A stretch of 48,516 nucleotides of DNA from Pseudomonas anguilliseptica. GTDB taxonomy: Bacteria > Pseudomonadota > Gammaproteobacteria > Pseudomonadales > Pseudomonadaceae. The number at the start of each line of letters is the position of its first letter. Within the stretch, counting starts at the first letter, position 1. The DNA lies in the NCBI RefSeq assembly GCF_021375795.1, contig NZ_JAEIOI010000003.1, positions 603,403 through 651,918 on the forward strand, read 5' to 3'. Of this stretch, positions 36,098 to 45,082 are shown in pieces. The notes under the pieces are model-generated. The model did not search any database. It was not told the origin of the DNA and was given only the letters and a program-made list of their open reading frames with translations. A program made the translations under genes and the position numbers.

Positions 36098-36952
36098 ATG
36101 GCCAGTTACCCAAGCATCGACAGCGAACTGCTGCGCACCTTTGTCGCGATTGCCGATCACGGCGGTTTTACTCGCGCCGCCGAGATGGTCAATCGCACGC
36201 AATCGGCCGTCAGCATGCAGATGAAGCGCCTGGAAGAGGACGTGCTGCAGCGGCCGCTGTTTCGTCGCGACGGCCGTCAGGTCAGCCTGACGGCCGAAGG
36301 CCAGCTGCTGCTCAGCTATGCCCGGCGCATCCTCAAGCTGCACAGTGAAGTGATGACCAGCATGCGCGCGCCACATATGGTCGGCACCGTGCGCATCGGC
36401 ACGCCGGACGATTACGTGATGCGCTTTATGCCAGGCATTCTCTCACGCTTCGCGCAGCTCTATCCGTTGGTGCAGGTAGAGCTGCACTGCGAGCCGTCAT
36501 TCCAGCTGTTGCAGCGCCAGGACCTCGACCTGACCATCGTCACCCGCGAGCCAGGCACCGAAATCGGCCAGTTGCTGCGCCAGGAACGCATCGTCTGGGC
36601 CGAAGCCCAAGGCTTCAGCCCGCATGAGCAGGAACCGCTGCCGTTGGCGATGTTCAACGCTCAGTGCTTTTGCCGCTCCTGGGCGTGCAACGCGCTGGAC
36701 GCCATGGAGCGCGAATACCGTATTGCCTACACCAGCCCAAGCCTGTCAGCGATCATGGCGGTGGTCAGTGCGGGCCTGGCGGTTACCGCACAGCTGCAAA
36801 GCCTGATCACCCCGGATATGCGCATTATCGGCACGGCTGAGGGGCTGCCGGTGATGCCCTCCGCCAGCATCGTGCTGCTGCGCAACAGCCAGACCCAGTC
36901 CCAGGTGACAGAGACCCTGGCTGAGCAGATTGTCGAAGGCTTCAGACTTTAA
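36098..36952 (+). CDS. LysR-family transcriptional regulator
   Basis: 284 residues. The winged HTH is at residues about 5-64 (ELLRTFVAIADHGGFTRAAEMVNRTQSAVSMQMKRLEE), followed by a substrate-binding domain. It overlaps the convergent TSUP gene by 11 nt at the 3' end and is divergent from the DUF1127 gene, which may be its target. The effector is unknown. Confidence 0.88.
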   Translation: MASYPSIDSELLRTFVAIADHGGFTRAAEMVNRTQSAVSMQMKRLEEDVLQRPLFRRDGRQVSLTAEGQLLLSYARRILKLHSEVMTSMRAPHMVGTVRIGTPDDYVMRFMPGILSRFAQLYPLVQVELHCEPSFQLLQRQDLDLTIVTREPGTEIGQLLRQERIVWAEAQGFSPHEQEPLPLAMFNAQCFCRSWACNALDAMEREYRIAYTSPSLSAIMAVVSAGLAVTAQLQSLITPDMRIIGTAEGLPVMPSASIVLLRNSQTQSQVTETLAEQIVEGFRL

Positions 36953-37700
36953 GTGCAAGCAGCGCTGCACAGAGCAGCAGAAAGCCGGCAAACAACCCGC
37001 GCAACACCCGCTCAGGCAGTGCATGGGCGAACTTCACCCCCCAACTGATGCTAAGCAAACCGCCCAACGCCAGGGGGGCACCCAGCAACCAGTCAACGTG
37101 ATCATGCAGGGCATAGGTCGCCAAGGTAACCGCCGTGCTCGGCGCCGCCAATGCCAAGGACAAGCCCTGCGCCACCACCTGACTGGTGCCGAAAACCGTG
37201 GTCAGCACCGGTGTTGCCAGCACCGCACCGCCCACACCGAACAACCCACCCAATAATCCCGCGCCACTGCCCAGCAGCGTCAACCAGGGCCAGGGGTAGC
37301 GCATCCCTACGGCAACCAGGGCCGGCTTGTTGAACAACCGCGACAGGTTGTAGGCCGCCAGTAGCACCAGAAAAACCACAAACCCCAGGCGCATGCGATC
37401 CGCATCCAGGGTGACAGCCCAGCCCGCCCCCAGTAAGGCAAACAACAAGCTGGTCAGCGCCAGTGCCAGGGCGTGGCGCCAATCGATGCGGTTACGCTGG
37501 TGATAGCGCCACAACGCCAACAACACATTGGGCACCACCATCACCAGTGCCGTGCCCTGAGCCAATTGTTGATCCAGGCCAAACAGCACACCAAGCGCCG
37601 GAATCGCGATCAACCCGCCACCAATACCAAACAGGCCGCCCAAGGTACCCAGAATCAGTCCAAGCAGCAGGTTCAAGGCAAAGTCGAGCAGCGTCATCAT
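36942..37700 (-). CDS. TSUP (TauE/SafE) family membrane transporter
   Basis: 252 residues, seven or eight hydrophobic helices, with the two TSUP glycine motifs: LGTLGGLFGIGGGLIAIPAL near the N-terminus and GLLGGLFGVGGAVLATPVL in the second half. The family exports or imports small organosulfur or carboxylate anions. The flanking LysR genes (36098 and the divergent 37803) are possible regulators. Start ATG 37700. Confidence 0.87.
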   Translation of the reverse strand: MMTLLDFALNLLLGLILGTLGGLFGIGGGLIAIPALGVLFGLDQQLAQGTALVMVVPNVLLALWRYHQRNRIDWRHALALALTSLLFALLGAGWAVTLDADRMRLGFVVFLVLLAAYNLSRLFNKPALVAVGMRYPWPWLTLLGSGAGLLGGLFGVGGAVLATPVLTTVFGTSQVVAQGLSLALAAPSTAVTLATYALHDHVDWLLGAPLALGGLLSISWGVKFAHALPERVLRGLFAGFLLLCAALLALKV

Positions 37701-37802
37701 GGGTCTCCAGAAAGATGCTGAACAGCCTAATCACTCGCCACTGGCAGCGAAACGCATAGCAACGCACAATGGCTATGCATCAAACGCAAAGCCGAGCCCA
37801 CC

Positions 37803-38759
37803 ATGAACCCCGACACCCTGACCGATCAGTTCAGCCTATTTCTCGATGTGCTGGAAACCGGCAGTTTCTCTGCCGCCGCTCGCCGCCACCCGCTAACGCC
37901 CTCAGCAGTGGCTCGACGCATCGATGCCTTGGAGCGCTCACTGGGCAGCAGCCTGTTCAGCCGCAGCACCCACGCCGTTCGCGCCACGTCCGCCGGCCTG
38001 GCCTTTGCCGAACGTGCCAAGCGCATTCTCGCCGAACTGCACCTGGCCCGCGCCGAAGTGGTATCACTGAGCAGCGCGCCAGAAGGACTGATCCGCATTG
38101 ATGCACCCGCCCCCTTCGGCCGCCGTCATCTGGCACCGGCCATCGCAGAGTTTCTAGTGGCCTACCCCGGCCTGGATGTGCAACTGCGCCTGATCGACAG
38201 CTTCGTCGACCTGCATGGCACACACCTCGGCGAAGTCGATCTGGTGCTGCGTATAGGCCCGCTGGCCGATACGCGCCTGGTTGCCACCGCGCTATCACCC
38301 ATGGTCCGCGTCGTCTGCGCCAGTCCGGACTACCTGGCCCGATGCGGCGTGCCGCGCAGCCCAAGCGAGTTGCCGGAACATGACGGCCTTGACTGGGACA
38401 GCCTGGCCCCGCCCTACGCATGGCGTTTCGAGCAGGACGGTAAACTGCAACTGTGCCGACCCAAGCGCCTGCGCATGACTGCAAATAATGCCGAAGCGCT
38501 GCTGTTCAGCGCTCTCGCCGGCCTGGGCATTGCCCACCTGCCTACCTGGCTGATCAGTGATTACCTGCTACGCGGTGAGTTGCTGCCACTGTTCTGCGAA
38601 AACGGCTTGCCCGCTCCCGAACCCAGCGGCATCTACGCCCTGCGCCTTGAGCGTGAAACCGACTCGCGCAGCCGTCTGCTGCTGGAGTTTCTCAAAGCTC
38701 GTTTCGGCCCAGTAGCGCCCTGGGACCTGGCCCTGCAAAGCGGTTTGCAGCGCAGCTAA
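37803..38759 (+). CDS. LysR-family transcriptional regulator
   Basis: 318 residues. The HTH is at about 9-65 (FLDVLETGSFSAAARRHPLTPSAVARRIDALE), with an effector domain like the CrgA group (EGLIRIDAPAPFGRRHLAPAIAEF). It is divergent from the TSUP gene with a 102-bp gap, the standard arrangement for a LysR protein controlling its neighbour. ATG 37803. Confidence 0.88.
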   Translation: MNPDTLTDQFSLFLDVLETGSFSAAARRHPLTPSAVARRIDALERSLGSSLFSRSTHAVRATSAGLAFAERAKRILAELHLARAEVVSLSSAPEGLIRIDAPAPFGRRHLAPAIAEFLVAYPGLDVQLRLIDSFVDLHGTHLGEVDLVLRIGPLADTRLVATALSPMVRVVCASPDYLARCGVPRSPSELPEHDGLDWDSLAPPYAWRFEQDGKLQLCRPKRLRMTANNAEALLFSALAGLGIAHLPTWLISDYLLRGELLPLFCENGLPAPEPSGIYALRLERETDSRSRLLLEFLKARFGPVAPWDLALQSGLQRS

Positions 38760-38778
38760 GGCCAAACGAGTGGCCACA

Positions 38779-38807
38779 AAAAAGCCCGACACAGGGTCGG
38801 GCTTTTT
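38779..38807. terminator. Bidirectional terminator between LysR gene and efp
   Basis: AAAAAGCCCGAC-ACAGG-GTCGGGCTTTTT. A nearly identical hairpin lies at 40649-40676 next to the tRNA-Ser remnant. Confidence 0.85.
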
Positions 38808-38829
38808 CTTCTCGCAAGTAACGCCAGTC

Positions 38830-39402
38830 TTAGACCGGTGCTTTAGCGCGGGATTTGTACTCGCCGGTACGGGTATCGATTTCGATCCAGTCACCGATTT
38901 CGCAGAAATCAGCCACTTTCACTTCGGTGCCGTTGTTCAGCTTGGCTGGCTTCATCACCTTGCCGGAAGTATCGCCACGAGCGGAACCTTCGGTGTAGGC
39001 CAGTTGACGCACGATGGTAGTCGGCAGGTCAACGGAGATCACTTTGCCTTCGAAGAACACCGCTTCGCAAACGTCGTTCATGCCTTCTTCGATGAACGGC
39101 AGAACGCTTTCCAGGTCTTCGGCGCGCAGTTCATAGGAGTTGTACTCCGGGTCCATGAACACGTAGTCGTCGCCACTGATATAGGACAGGTTCACTTCCT
39201 TGCGCTCAAGGATGACCGGTTCCATTTTGTCGTCGGCTTTGTAGACGGTTTCAGTCTTCGAGCCGTTGATCAGGTTCTTCAGCTTCATCTTGACGATGGC
39301 GCTGTTACGGCCGGACTTGGTGAATTCGGCCTTTTGGATCAGCCATGGGTGCCCATCGATCAGCGCCACGCTGTTAGGCTTCATTTCTTGTGCGGTTTTC
39401 AT
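38830..39402 (-). CDS. efp: Elongation factor P
   Basis: 190 residues, three beta-barrel domains. The tip of domain I reads [10 protein letters not shown] with Arg at position 32, the rhamnosylation site in the EarP group (Lys34 in the EpmA group). EF-P relieves stalling at polyproline. The modifying enzyme is encoded next to it. ATG 39402. Confidence 0.96.
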   Translation of the reverse strand: MKTAQEMKPNSVALIDGHPWLIQKAEFTKSGRNSAIVKMKLKNLINGSKTETVYKADDKMEPVILERKEVNLSYISGDDYVFMDPEYNSYELRAEDLESVLPFIEEGMNDVCEAVFFEGKVISVDLPTTIVRQLAYTEGSARGDTSGKVMKPAKLNNGTEVKVADFCEIGDWIEIDTRTGEYKSRAKAPV

Positions 39403-39448
39403 ACGAATATCCGGGTTTGGATGGAGTGACAGAATTCTTGGCCGCGTA

Positions 39449-40582
39449 TCATAGCCAATTTAGGTAAAACTGCACCAGCGCTGCCGCAAGATCGGCCTGA
39501 GAGCCCCGTTGCAGACACCACGTTTCGGCATGCGCCTGCTGCTCCGGCCAACTCTGCAGTAGCTGATTCCAGCTTTGCGCCACCGCACCGCCAGTATTCC
39601 AGGCATGCCAAAGATCGGTTATGGCCGCCTGCGCTTCCGCCGACAAGCCCTCTTTATAGAGCCCTAGAAATGCATCGAGCTTCTCCAGATGTACATCATC
39701 AGCCTGCTGATAGATGTGCCAGAGCAGCGGTCGACCAGCCCATTGCGCGCGGACGAAGGAATCTTCGCCGCGCACCACATTGAAATCACAACTCCACAAC
39801 AAGCGGTCGTACTGATCCTGCGGCACAAACGGCAGCACCTGAACATGCAACTGACCGCGCTGAACGGTATCGCCGACCTGCAATACCGCGCCCCCCAGCC
39901 ATGCCTGCAGACTGCTCAGTATGCGCCCCTCAGGCACCAGTAACTGAGTCTTCTGCACCCCGTTCGCCAACACCTCAAGCCAACCGGACAAGGCCTGATT
40001 TTCATAGGCAAACAGCGAGATCAACCAGGCACCCGCCACAGGCTCTACACCCAAACCACGCAAGAATGCCAGACGCGTGCCCTCGTCGGCCTGAAAAGCC
40101 CACCGCTGCGTCAGCAACTCACGCTCACGCAGCAAGCCGCCGCTACCGGCGGTAAACCCTGGGAAAAAGAAGAACTTCGACAGCCCATTGGATTGCAACG
40201 AAGGCAGGCCATGGCACCCTTCCACCCAATCTTCGGCGCTAAGGTACTCTAGGTTGAGCCACAGCACGTTGCGCTCACACCTGGCCATTGCCTCGATATA
40301 AGTGGCGGGCAGCTCACAGGCAAATGCCTCAATCACCACATCCGCCGGCTCAACAGCCTGCCAGTCAGCACGCCAGAAGCATATCTCGACCCCGTGCTGA
40401 ACCTGCCGCAGCGCCTGCACATCGGCCTGTGGGCACAAGCGTACAAAAGCCCCCAGATCATCCACCCACAAGCGCACAGCCAGATCATGCTCGGCCACCA
40501 ACTGCCGCGCCAGACGCCAGGTCACGCCAATATCGCCGTAGTTATCAACCACGCTGCAGAAGATGTCCCAGGTTGCGCGCAT
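39449..40582 (-). CDS. earP: EF-P arginine rhamnosyltransferase EarP
   Basis: 377 residues, GT-B fold glycosyltransferase that transfers rhamnose from dTDP-L-rhamnose to EF-P Arg32. Starting at ATG 40582 places the catalytic Asp13 and Asp17 of [11 protein letters not shown] at the numbers known for Pseudomonas EarP; starts at 40594 or 40606 would add residues. The C-terminal half holds the nucleotide-sugar site ([22 protein letters not shown]). It lies 46 nt upstream of efp on the same strand. Confidence 0.93.
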   Translation of the reverse strand: MRATWDIFCSVVDNYGDIGVTWRLARQLVAEHDLAVRLWVDDLGAFVRLCPQADVQALRQVQHGVEICFWRADWQAVEPADVVIEAFACELPATYIEAMARCERNVLWLNLEYLSAEDWVEGCHGLPSLQSNGLSKFFFFPGFTAGSGGLLRERELLTQRWAFQADEGTRLAFLRGLGVEPVAGAWLISLFAYENQALSGWLEVLANGVQKTQLLVPEGRILSSLQAWLGGAVLQVGDTVQRGQLHVQVLPFVPQDQYDRLLWSCDFNVVRGEDSFVRAQWAGRPLLWHIYQQADDVHLEKLDAFLGLYKEGLSAEAQAAITDLWHAWNTGGAVAQSWNQLLQSWPEQQAHAETWCLQRGSQADLAAALVQFYLNWL

Positions 40583-40648
40583 GCGCCGCTCCATCAAATC
40601 CCACACACACCATAAAGGCCGCTAAGCCAGGCGCAAACAGCAGAAACG

Positions 40649-40676
40649 AAAAAGCCCGACACGGGGTCGGGCTTTT
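40649..40676. terminator. Terminator of the tRNA-Ser locus
   Basis: AAAAGCCCGAC-ACGGG-GTCGGGCTTTT lies 13 bp beyond the 3' end of the tRNA-Ser remnant, on the chromosomal side. In the uninterrupted locus it would terminate the tRNA transcript. Confidence 0.75.
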
Positions 40677-40688
40677 CGTCAATCAATC

Positions 40689-40715
40689 TGGCGGTGAAGG
40701 TGGGATTCGAACCCA
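40689..40715 (-). repeat. tRNA-Ser 3' fragment = attachment-site copy of the right-hand element
   Basis: Read on the minus strand: TGGG-TTCGAAT-CCCAC-CTTCACC-G-CCA, the 3' T-arm, acceptor strand, discriminator and CCA of a tRNA-Ser. Pairing breaks down at the first T-stem base and nothing further resembles a tRNA, so only 27 nt are kept. A tRNA-Ser after earP is what I recall for P. aeruginosa; the whole tRNA should lie at the far end of the element, outside the window. Confidence 0.75.
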
Positions 40716-40948
40716 TCACAACGCCAGCTCAATTCGTCACTATTCAGCCCAAATCAATGACTTACCGTCAGCCAGCGTATCAATCAGGCTCTATTCGGCC
40801 CAGTGTTTTCGACACTTTATCGACACATCAGCAGCCGGCAACTGCAAACAGGGCACTTCATGCAAACATCTGCAAGCGAGTCGCCATCATTCCACGAACC
40901 AAGCCAGCGGGTGTAGACTTTGGCAAAAATTGGCAAGAGGCATACCCA

Positions 40949-41185
40949 ATGAGCACCATGAACATCTCCCTGCCAGACACGCTCAAAAGCTTTGTCGATG
41001 AGCAAGTGAACCAACGCGGTTATGGCACCAGTAGCGAATACGTTCGCGAATTGATTCGCAAGGATCAAGACCGCCAACACCTTCGTGGCCTGCTGCTTGC
41101 CGGTGCTGCATCCGCCCCCGCCGCCCCTGCTGATGCTGACTACTTCGAATCGCTCCGTGCCCGCGTGCGGAACGCTCAAGGATGA
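40949..41185 (+). CDS. parD: ParD-type antitoxin
   Basis: 78 residues. The N-terminal ribbon-helix-helix (MNISLPDTLKSFVDEQVNQRGYGTSSEYVRELIRKDQ) is the ParD/CopG fold, followed by an Ala/Pro-rich, flexible toxin-binding tail. AGAGG lies 8 nt before ATG 40949; ATG 40958 is an alternative. The 3' end overlaps parE by 4 nt (ATGA). A direct repeat TTGGCAA-AAA-TTGGCAA just upstream may be part of its operator. Confidence 0.9.
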   Translation: MSTMNISLPDTLKSFVDEQVNQRGYGTSSEYVRELIRKDQDRQHLRGLLLAGAASAPAAPADADYFESLRARVRNAQG

Positions 41186-41523
41186 TGCAAAAGCCAATTA
41201 TCCCGCGCGAGCTGGCCAACCAAGACGTAGACAACGCCATTGCCTACTACTTGGAAGAACAGGCCGAGAAAGCTGCACTAGGCTTTATTGACGCCCTTGA
41301 ACGAGCCTACAAACAGATTAGTCGCCACCCCGCCTCCGGCTCTGCTCGCTACGCCCATGAACTGGATCTACCCGGCCTACGCTCCTGGCCACTCCAGCGC
41401 TATCCCTACCTTGTGTTCTATGTCGAGCAAGACACACACATCGATGCATGGCGAGTACTACATGAGAAGACAGAAATTCCAAACTGGCTCACCGCATATA
41501 AACATGCCGCGCCCCGCATTTGA
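41182..41523 (+). CDS. parE: ParE-type toxin
   Basis: 113 residues, RelE/ParE fold: LANQDVDNAIAYYLEEQ, FIDALERAYKQISRHPASGSARYA, LPGLRSWPLQRYPYLVFYVEQ. ParE toxins inhibit gyrase. ParDE helps keep mobile DNA in place, and Pf prophages often carry it near an end. Coupled to parD by the ATGA overlap. Confidence 0.9.
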   Translation: MMQKPIIPRELANQDVDNAIAYYLEEQAEKAALGFIDALERAYKQISRHPASGSARYAHELDLPGLRSWPLQRYPYLVFYVEQDTHIDAWRVLHEKTEIPNWLTAYKHAAPRI

Positions 41524-41549
41524 AATAATTGTTTCTTTTCAGAGAAGCA

Positions 41550-42236
41550 TCAAACAACATCCAAAAAAGCTAGACTTACAACCTTTCCGCGCTCAAGATT
41601 AAACAACACCCTTTGAACACACTTTTCGCCCAAGCCATCTAAATATAAAAAATCACACTCGAAACAATCAATAACTTCCAGATTATCTCTTTTAAACTCA
41701 AACCAGAGCGTCATATCTTCATCTCTTTTCCATTTGCCCTGCTTGTTATTCCTATCAAAACTCTGCCCAACCATTTCACTTCTAACATCTATGCAAACTT
41801 CTTTTATATCACTCCCGTAATTATGCAAATACACAATAAGCTCACAATCATCCACACCAAAATACTGGAGAACCGAAGTGTCTAGACTAAAAATCGGCTG
41901 GGCCATTTTCTTTCGTTCTCTTCTTAACCCGGCCGCCTCTGCTTTAGCGAAAGCTATATCCTCTTGAGTAGCTTTTACCAATTCCTTCTGTTGCTCAACA
42001 GAATTTCGCAACTCTTCAGCTTGCATCCTGAGAGCCTCAGTACTTAACCGAAGCTCCTTACTTTGCTGGAAATACCCTATTACTAGCCAAAAAAAAGCCA
42101 TTGGCGCAAAACTTCCAGCAAGAAAATCGCCCCACTCATTTAAGCCCAGCTGCAGAGCCGTATCAAAATTCAACCAGAAAACAACTGAAAAACCCAGAAC
42201 CCATAATATTGTTACAACCATTCCAAATATCAACAT
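41550..42236 (-). CDS. Hypothetical membrane protein with coiled coil
   Basis: 228 residues. Two N-terminal membrane helices (about 1-22 and 35-56, LAGSFAPMAFFWLVIGYF) are followed by a coiled coil (ELRLSTEALRMQAEELRNSVEQQKELV...) and a soluble beta-rich C-terminal domain (about 115-228). This layout recurs in uncharacterised bacterial proteins; I know no function. AT-rich, last of three membrane genes on the minus strand. Confidence 0.62.
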   Translation of the reverse strand: MLIFGMVVTILWVLGFSVVFWLNFDTALQLGLNEWGDFLAGSFAPMAFFWLVIGYFQQSKELRLSTEALRMQAEELRNSVEQQKELVKATQEDIAFAKAEAAGLRRERKKMAQPIFSLDTSVLQYFGVDDCELIVYLHNYGSDIKEVCIDVRSEMVGQSFDRNNKQGKWKRDEDMTLWFEFKRDNLEVIDCFECDFLYLDGLGEKCVQRVLFNLERGKVVSLAFLDVV

Positions 42237-42263
42237 AACGCCCCACCAACCACCGAAATTAAA

Positions 42264-43286
42264 TCAACCATCTGCCGACTGCTTATTTTTTTGGCCCTCC
42301 TCAACTTTCAACCGGACAGAAAACTTGCCATTCACATAAAAGAAAGACTCAAGACCAGCGCTCTTATCAACAAGAAGAAAGGAGTCACCCGACTTTATTA
42401 AAACATTCGCCATACCTGTAAATTTTTCAGAGGAAATATATACTGCCTCTTCATCCATTATTTTATCAAAGCGCACAATCCCAAGATAATATGAAAAAGC
42501 AAGTGATAGGCCCGTGAGGAAATAAATAAAAGCCCTGAGAATCTGACGTCTGTAGGCAATACGTTTCCTGTCGAATAGTCGAGTTATCACTGCCTTTGGT
42601 GATCTAGCCAAGAACCCTGCTTTAAGAATCAATGCCAACACTATGCTGCCACCCAGAAACCATACAACCTGATCAACTTCAGAATATTTCACCTTAAGAT
42701 AAGAAAAATTAAAAATAAAATACACACCAACAACAAAAACAATCCAATAAAGAACCTTCTCGTAAACCGTGCTTTCTTTATATATTTTTGACCCAGTCCT
42801 ATTGAAGCGCAACGGCCACTGCCGCCTCAACCTTAGTACAAATGCTGCAATGGCATGAAAAAATGAAAAATAGAACTGAGATAACGCAAATGCAAAAACC
42901 CGCGCAATCGTGTAGCTCATAAGAAAATAAAAAACAAATATAGATATAAAAGCCGATAAAAAATCTACCGCCACTATAGAAAGCATTTCAAATGGCACCT
43001 GGGTCATAAATCCAGAATAGTGCGCCGAGGCTAAAGACAAAACAACCAACACTGCTTTTACTATCGTTTTTATGGAGTCCTCCCTAACTCCTAACATTTC
43101 CGTAACCGCACTAAACAAGCCTTCTTTCTTAGGCTTATTTTGCTTATCCCCTCTAAACAGTTTATCCAACAGTGCTGCATTCCTTACCATACTATTTGCA
43201 TTCCCTTTCATTTGAGCCAGTAACTTCTTTGACAGTACTTGCTCCATCGGACTAAAACTGCTCGCTGCTGAGCAACACGCTACCAC
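42264..43286 (-). CDS. Hypothetical multi-spanning membrane protein
   Basis: About 340 residues. Five or six hydrophobic helices lie in the central region (VKAVLVVLSLASAHYSG, LSAFISIFVFYFLMSY, VLYWIVFVVGVYFIFNF, VVWFLGGSIVLALILKA, AFIYFLTGLSLAFSYYLG), then a soluble C-terminal part of about 70 residues. No family recognised. GTG 43286 has AAGGA 5 nt upstream; ATG 43247 (MEQVLSKK) is the alternative. Strongly AT-rich compared with the core. Confidence 0.58.
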   Translation of the reverse strand: MVACCSAASSFSPMEQVLSKKLLAQMKGNANSMVRNAALLDKLFRGDKQNKPKKEGLFSAVTEMLGVREDSIKTIVKAVLVVLSLASAHYSGFMTQVPFEMLSIVAVDFLSAFISIFVFYFLMSYTIARVFAFALSQFYFSFFHAIAAFVLRLRRQWPLRFNRTGSKIYKESTVYEKVLYWIVFVVGVYFIFNFSYLKVKYSEVDQVVWFLGGSIVLALILKAGFLARSPKAVITRLFDRKRIAYRRQILRAFIYFLTGLSLAFSYYLGIVRFDKIMDEEAVYISSEKFTGMANVLIKSGDSFLLVDKSAGLESFFYVNGKFSVRLKVEEGQKNKQSADG

Positions 43287-43349
43287 TATGATCCTTACGA
43301 TCAATGTGGCACCTGTATACCTCGTCAGACTTCTTCAACCATTCCAAAA

Positions 43350-43757
43350 TTACGGACAATGCTGTGCAAGCCCTTGGCGTGTTTTTTCGCTTGGGTTTAC
43401 GGCATTCACGTCGCGCCAGAACTTACATTCGGCGCTATTGAACTTTCTGTCATAGGCTTCGCGTGCTGCCTGGTTTTGCGCCTGGATTGCTTGCTGCCTG
43501 ATCCGCTCGTTTGTTTCTTTACTCATTCTGTCTGTAGCACGCCGAAACTCTTTTGCTGCTTCTTCCAGCTGATAATTCACCCATGCGTTAACTATCAGTA
43601 AGCGCATACCATCAGCTGCGAGTATCCCGGTGAATACGGCAATAAAGATAATTGCTAGGAGTTCGCCATTGCTACGCTCGCGCTTTTGATAGCGCGGCCT
43701 AATATCTTCATCTATATCGAGTTTCAGGTCTTTGAACTGATCATCCACACTCTGCAC
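43350..43757 (-). CDS. Hypothetical one-helix membrane protein
   Basis: 135 residues: a charged N-terminus, one membrane helix (LLAIIFIAVFTGILAADGMRLLIV), a long amphipathic helix (LEEAAKEFRRATDRMSKETNERIRQQ...) and a Cys-containing end (SAECKFWRDVNAVNPSEKTRQG...HCP). Similar small proteins occur in pseudomonad accessory regions without known function. It begins about 50 nt downstream of the cyclase gene on the same strand, so it could be co-transcribed. Confidence 0.58.
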   Translation of the reverse strand: MQSVDDQFKDLKLDIDEDIRPRYQKRERSNGELLAIIFIAVFTGILAADGMRLLIVNAWVNYQLEEAAKEFRRATDRMSKETNERIRQQAIQAQNQAAREAYDRKFNSAECKFWRDVNAVNPSEKTRQGLAQHCP

Positions 43758-43807
43758 TCCATTGCTTGAACCTGCACTCGCCTACTTCTCTTTTAATGCT
43801 GCCTAAC

Positions 43808-45082
43808 CTATCCAATATATACTGGAAAATTTTGCTCTGGATGAAAAAATCGCCCACTGGCGTCAAGCACAGAAACAAACATGTAGTGAAGTCCTATGAA
43901 AGCAGTTGACTCAGTGTTGCTTGCACGATAGCGTCCATCCGTACCTTTCACAGCCAGCACTTCCGTCGAGTGGTTTGCAAAATCCTTTTCTGCTGATGCT
44001 TGCTTTCCATGGTTCTCAACCCTAAAACGGACTTTTACTTCACCACTCCCCCATCCTGCAATTTGAAACTCTGCAGTAAATTTTATGTTTACCTTCGCTG
44101 AAGCACATCTTGAGCACTTATGCAGAGCTCCATTCTCCTCAACCACTTCACTTGTTATTTTTATTGGTAAATCTCGATCCCCTGGTTTAGGCAGCATGTT
44201 GAAATATTTTTCATGCTGAATAACATATTGCCTGTAGTTTTTGGGACGACCATCTTTATCTGTGTAGTTAGGAGTTACATATCTATCCGGCTCACCAGAA
44301 GACATTTTCATCCCAATAACTTCGTCGTGAAGATCCAGTAGCTCAACCAGCTCCTGACCGACCATTACTCTATTTTTGCTTGCCTTTTGTTGTAGCTTCG
44401 CAGCAACATCAACGTGGTATGAGGTTGCGGTAACCTCGGAGCTTCCTGCGTATCCATACATACCCCATAAAACTTCGTCGTGCTTGCCGTAATCAATGCC
44501 AACTCGAATGCCAACATCGTCATCCACGCCAAAGCTTTTCATTCGTGGAGACACAACTGATCGCATAAACTCGACCAAGTACGTGCCGCAATTAATTGCA
44601 TTAATTGCACTATCCCTAGGAGATGTATTTTTACCACGAAAGAACGCCAGCACTGCATCGCCCATAATCCTATGAACGTGACCATCAAACGCCAGCACGG
44701 TCTCAATAGCACATTTGATTATTTGATTTTTTATCCAAAAAACTTCTTCCGGACTATATACAACGCCTAACTTTGTCGAACCTTTAATGTCAACAAATAG
44801 CGAAACAACATATCCGCGCGCTTGGCCACCGCTGCCTTCCAAATAATCAAAGTCTGGATGCCCACCTATTGCAGCAGCCTTGTGACCATCTTTCCCAAAC
44901 AGTTTTCTTATACTTTCTTGCACCTTAAACTCATTTGCAGCTCCCTCTCGATAACTAAGAATCTGAGTTGAGGCAGATTCCATAGCCATATCAAGATATC
45001 TTTCTTGAGAGTCCTGCGCATAGGCTTTATATATAGGGCGATCTACAGAAAACCCACCATAAATCTCGTTCATCCGTGACAT
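43808..45082 (-). CDS. pycC: Class III nucleotide cyclase, Pycsar-type (PycC-like)
   Basis: 424 residues. The cyclase domain is at about 90-255, with metal-binding Asp98 (LFVDIKGST) and Asp142 (HRIMGDAVLAFF) and the active-site segment YAGSSEVTATSYHVDVAAKL. A C-terminal beta-rich domain (about 305-424, with HKCSRC and ENHGKQASAEKDF...) fits the AGS-C sensor domain found in cyclases of anti-phage systems. In Pycsar, phage infection triggers cCMP or cUMP synthesis. The gene starts inside the end of the membrane-effector gene (13-nt overlap). Whether the product is cUMP, cCMP or another nucleotide cannot be read from the sequence. Confidence 0.78.
   Translation of the reverse strand: MSRMNEIYGGFSVDRPIYKAYAQDSQERYLDMAMESASTQILSYREGAANEFKVQESIRKLFGKDGHKAAAIGGHPDFDYLEGSGGQARGYVVSLFVDIKGSTKLGVVYSPEEVFWIKNQIIKCAIETVLAFDGHVHRIMGDAVLAFFRGKNTSPRDSAINAINCGTYLVEFMRSVVSPRMKSFGVDDDVGIRVGIDYGKHDEVLWGMYGYAGSSEVTATSYHVDVAAKLQQKASKNRVMVGQELVELLDLHDEVIGMKMSSGEPDRYVTPNYTDKDGRPKNYRQYVIQHEKYFNMLPKPGDRDLPIKITSEVVEENGALHKCSRCASAKVNIKFTAEFQIAGWGSGEVKVRFRVENHGKQASAEKDFANHSTEVLAVKGTDGRYRASNTESTAFIGLHYMFVSVLDASGRFFHPEQNFPVYIG

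Noticed and set aside
38779..40676. Composite transposon ends suggested by two nearly identical hairpins flanking efp-earP
   Set aside because: Both copies are ordinary terminators with a common GCCCGAC stem; the gene pair sits in its normal place.
40288..40948. Plus-strand open frame running into parD
   Set aside because: Antisense to earP and crossing a terminator and the tRNA-Ser fragment; parD begins at 40949.
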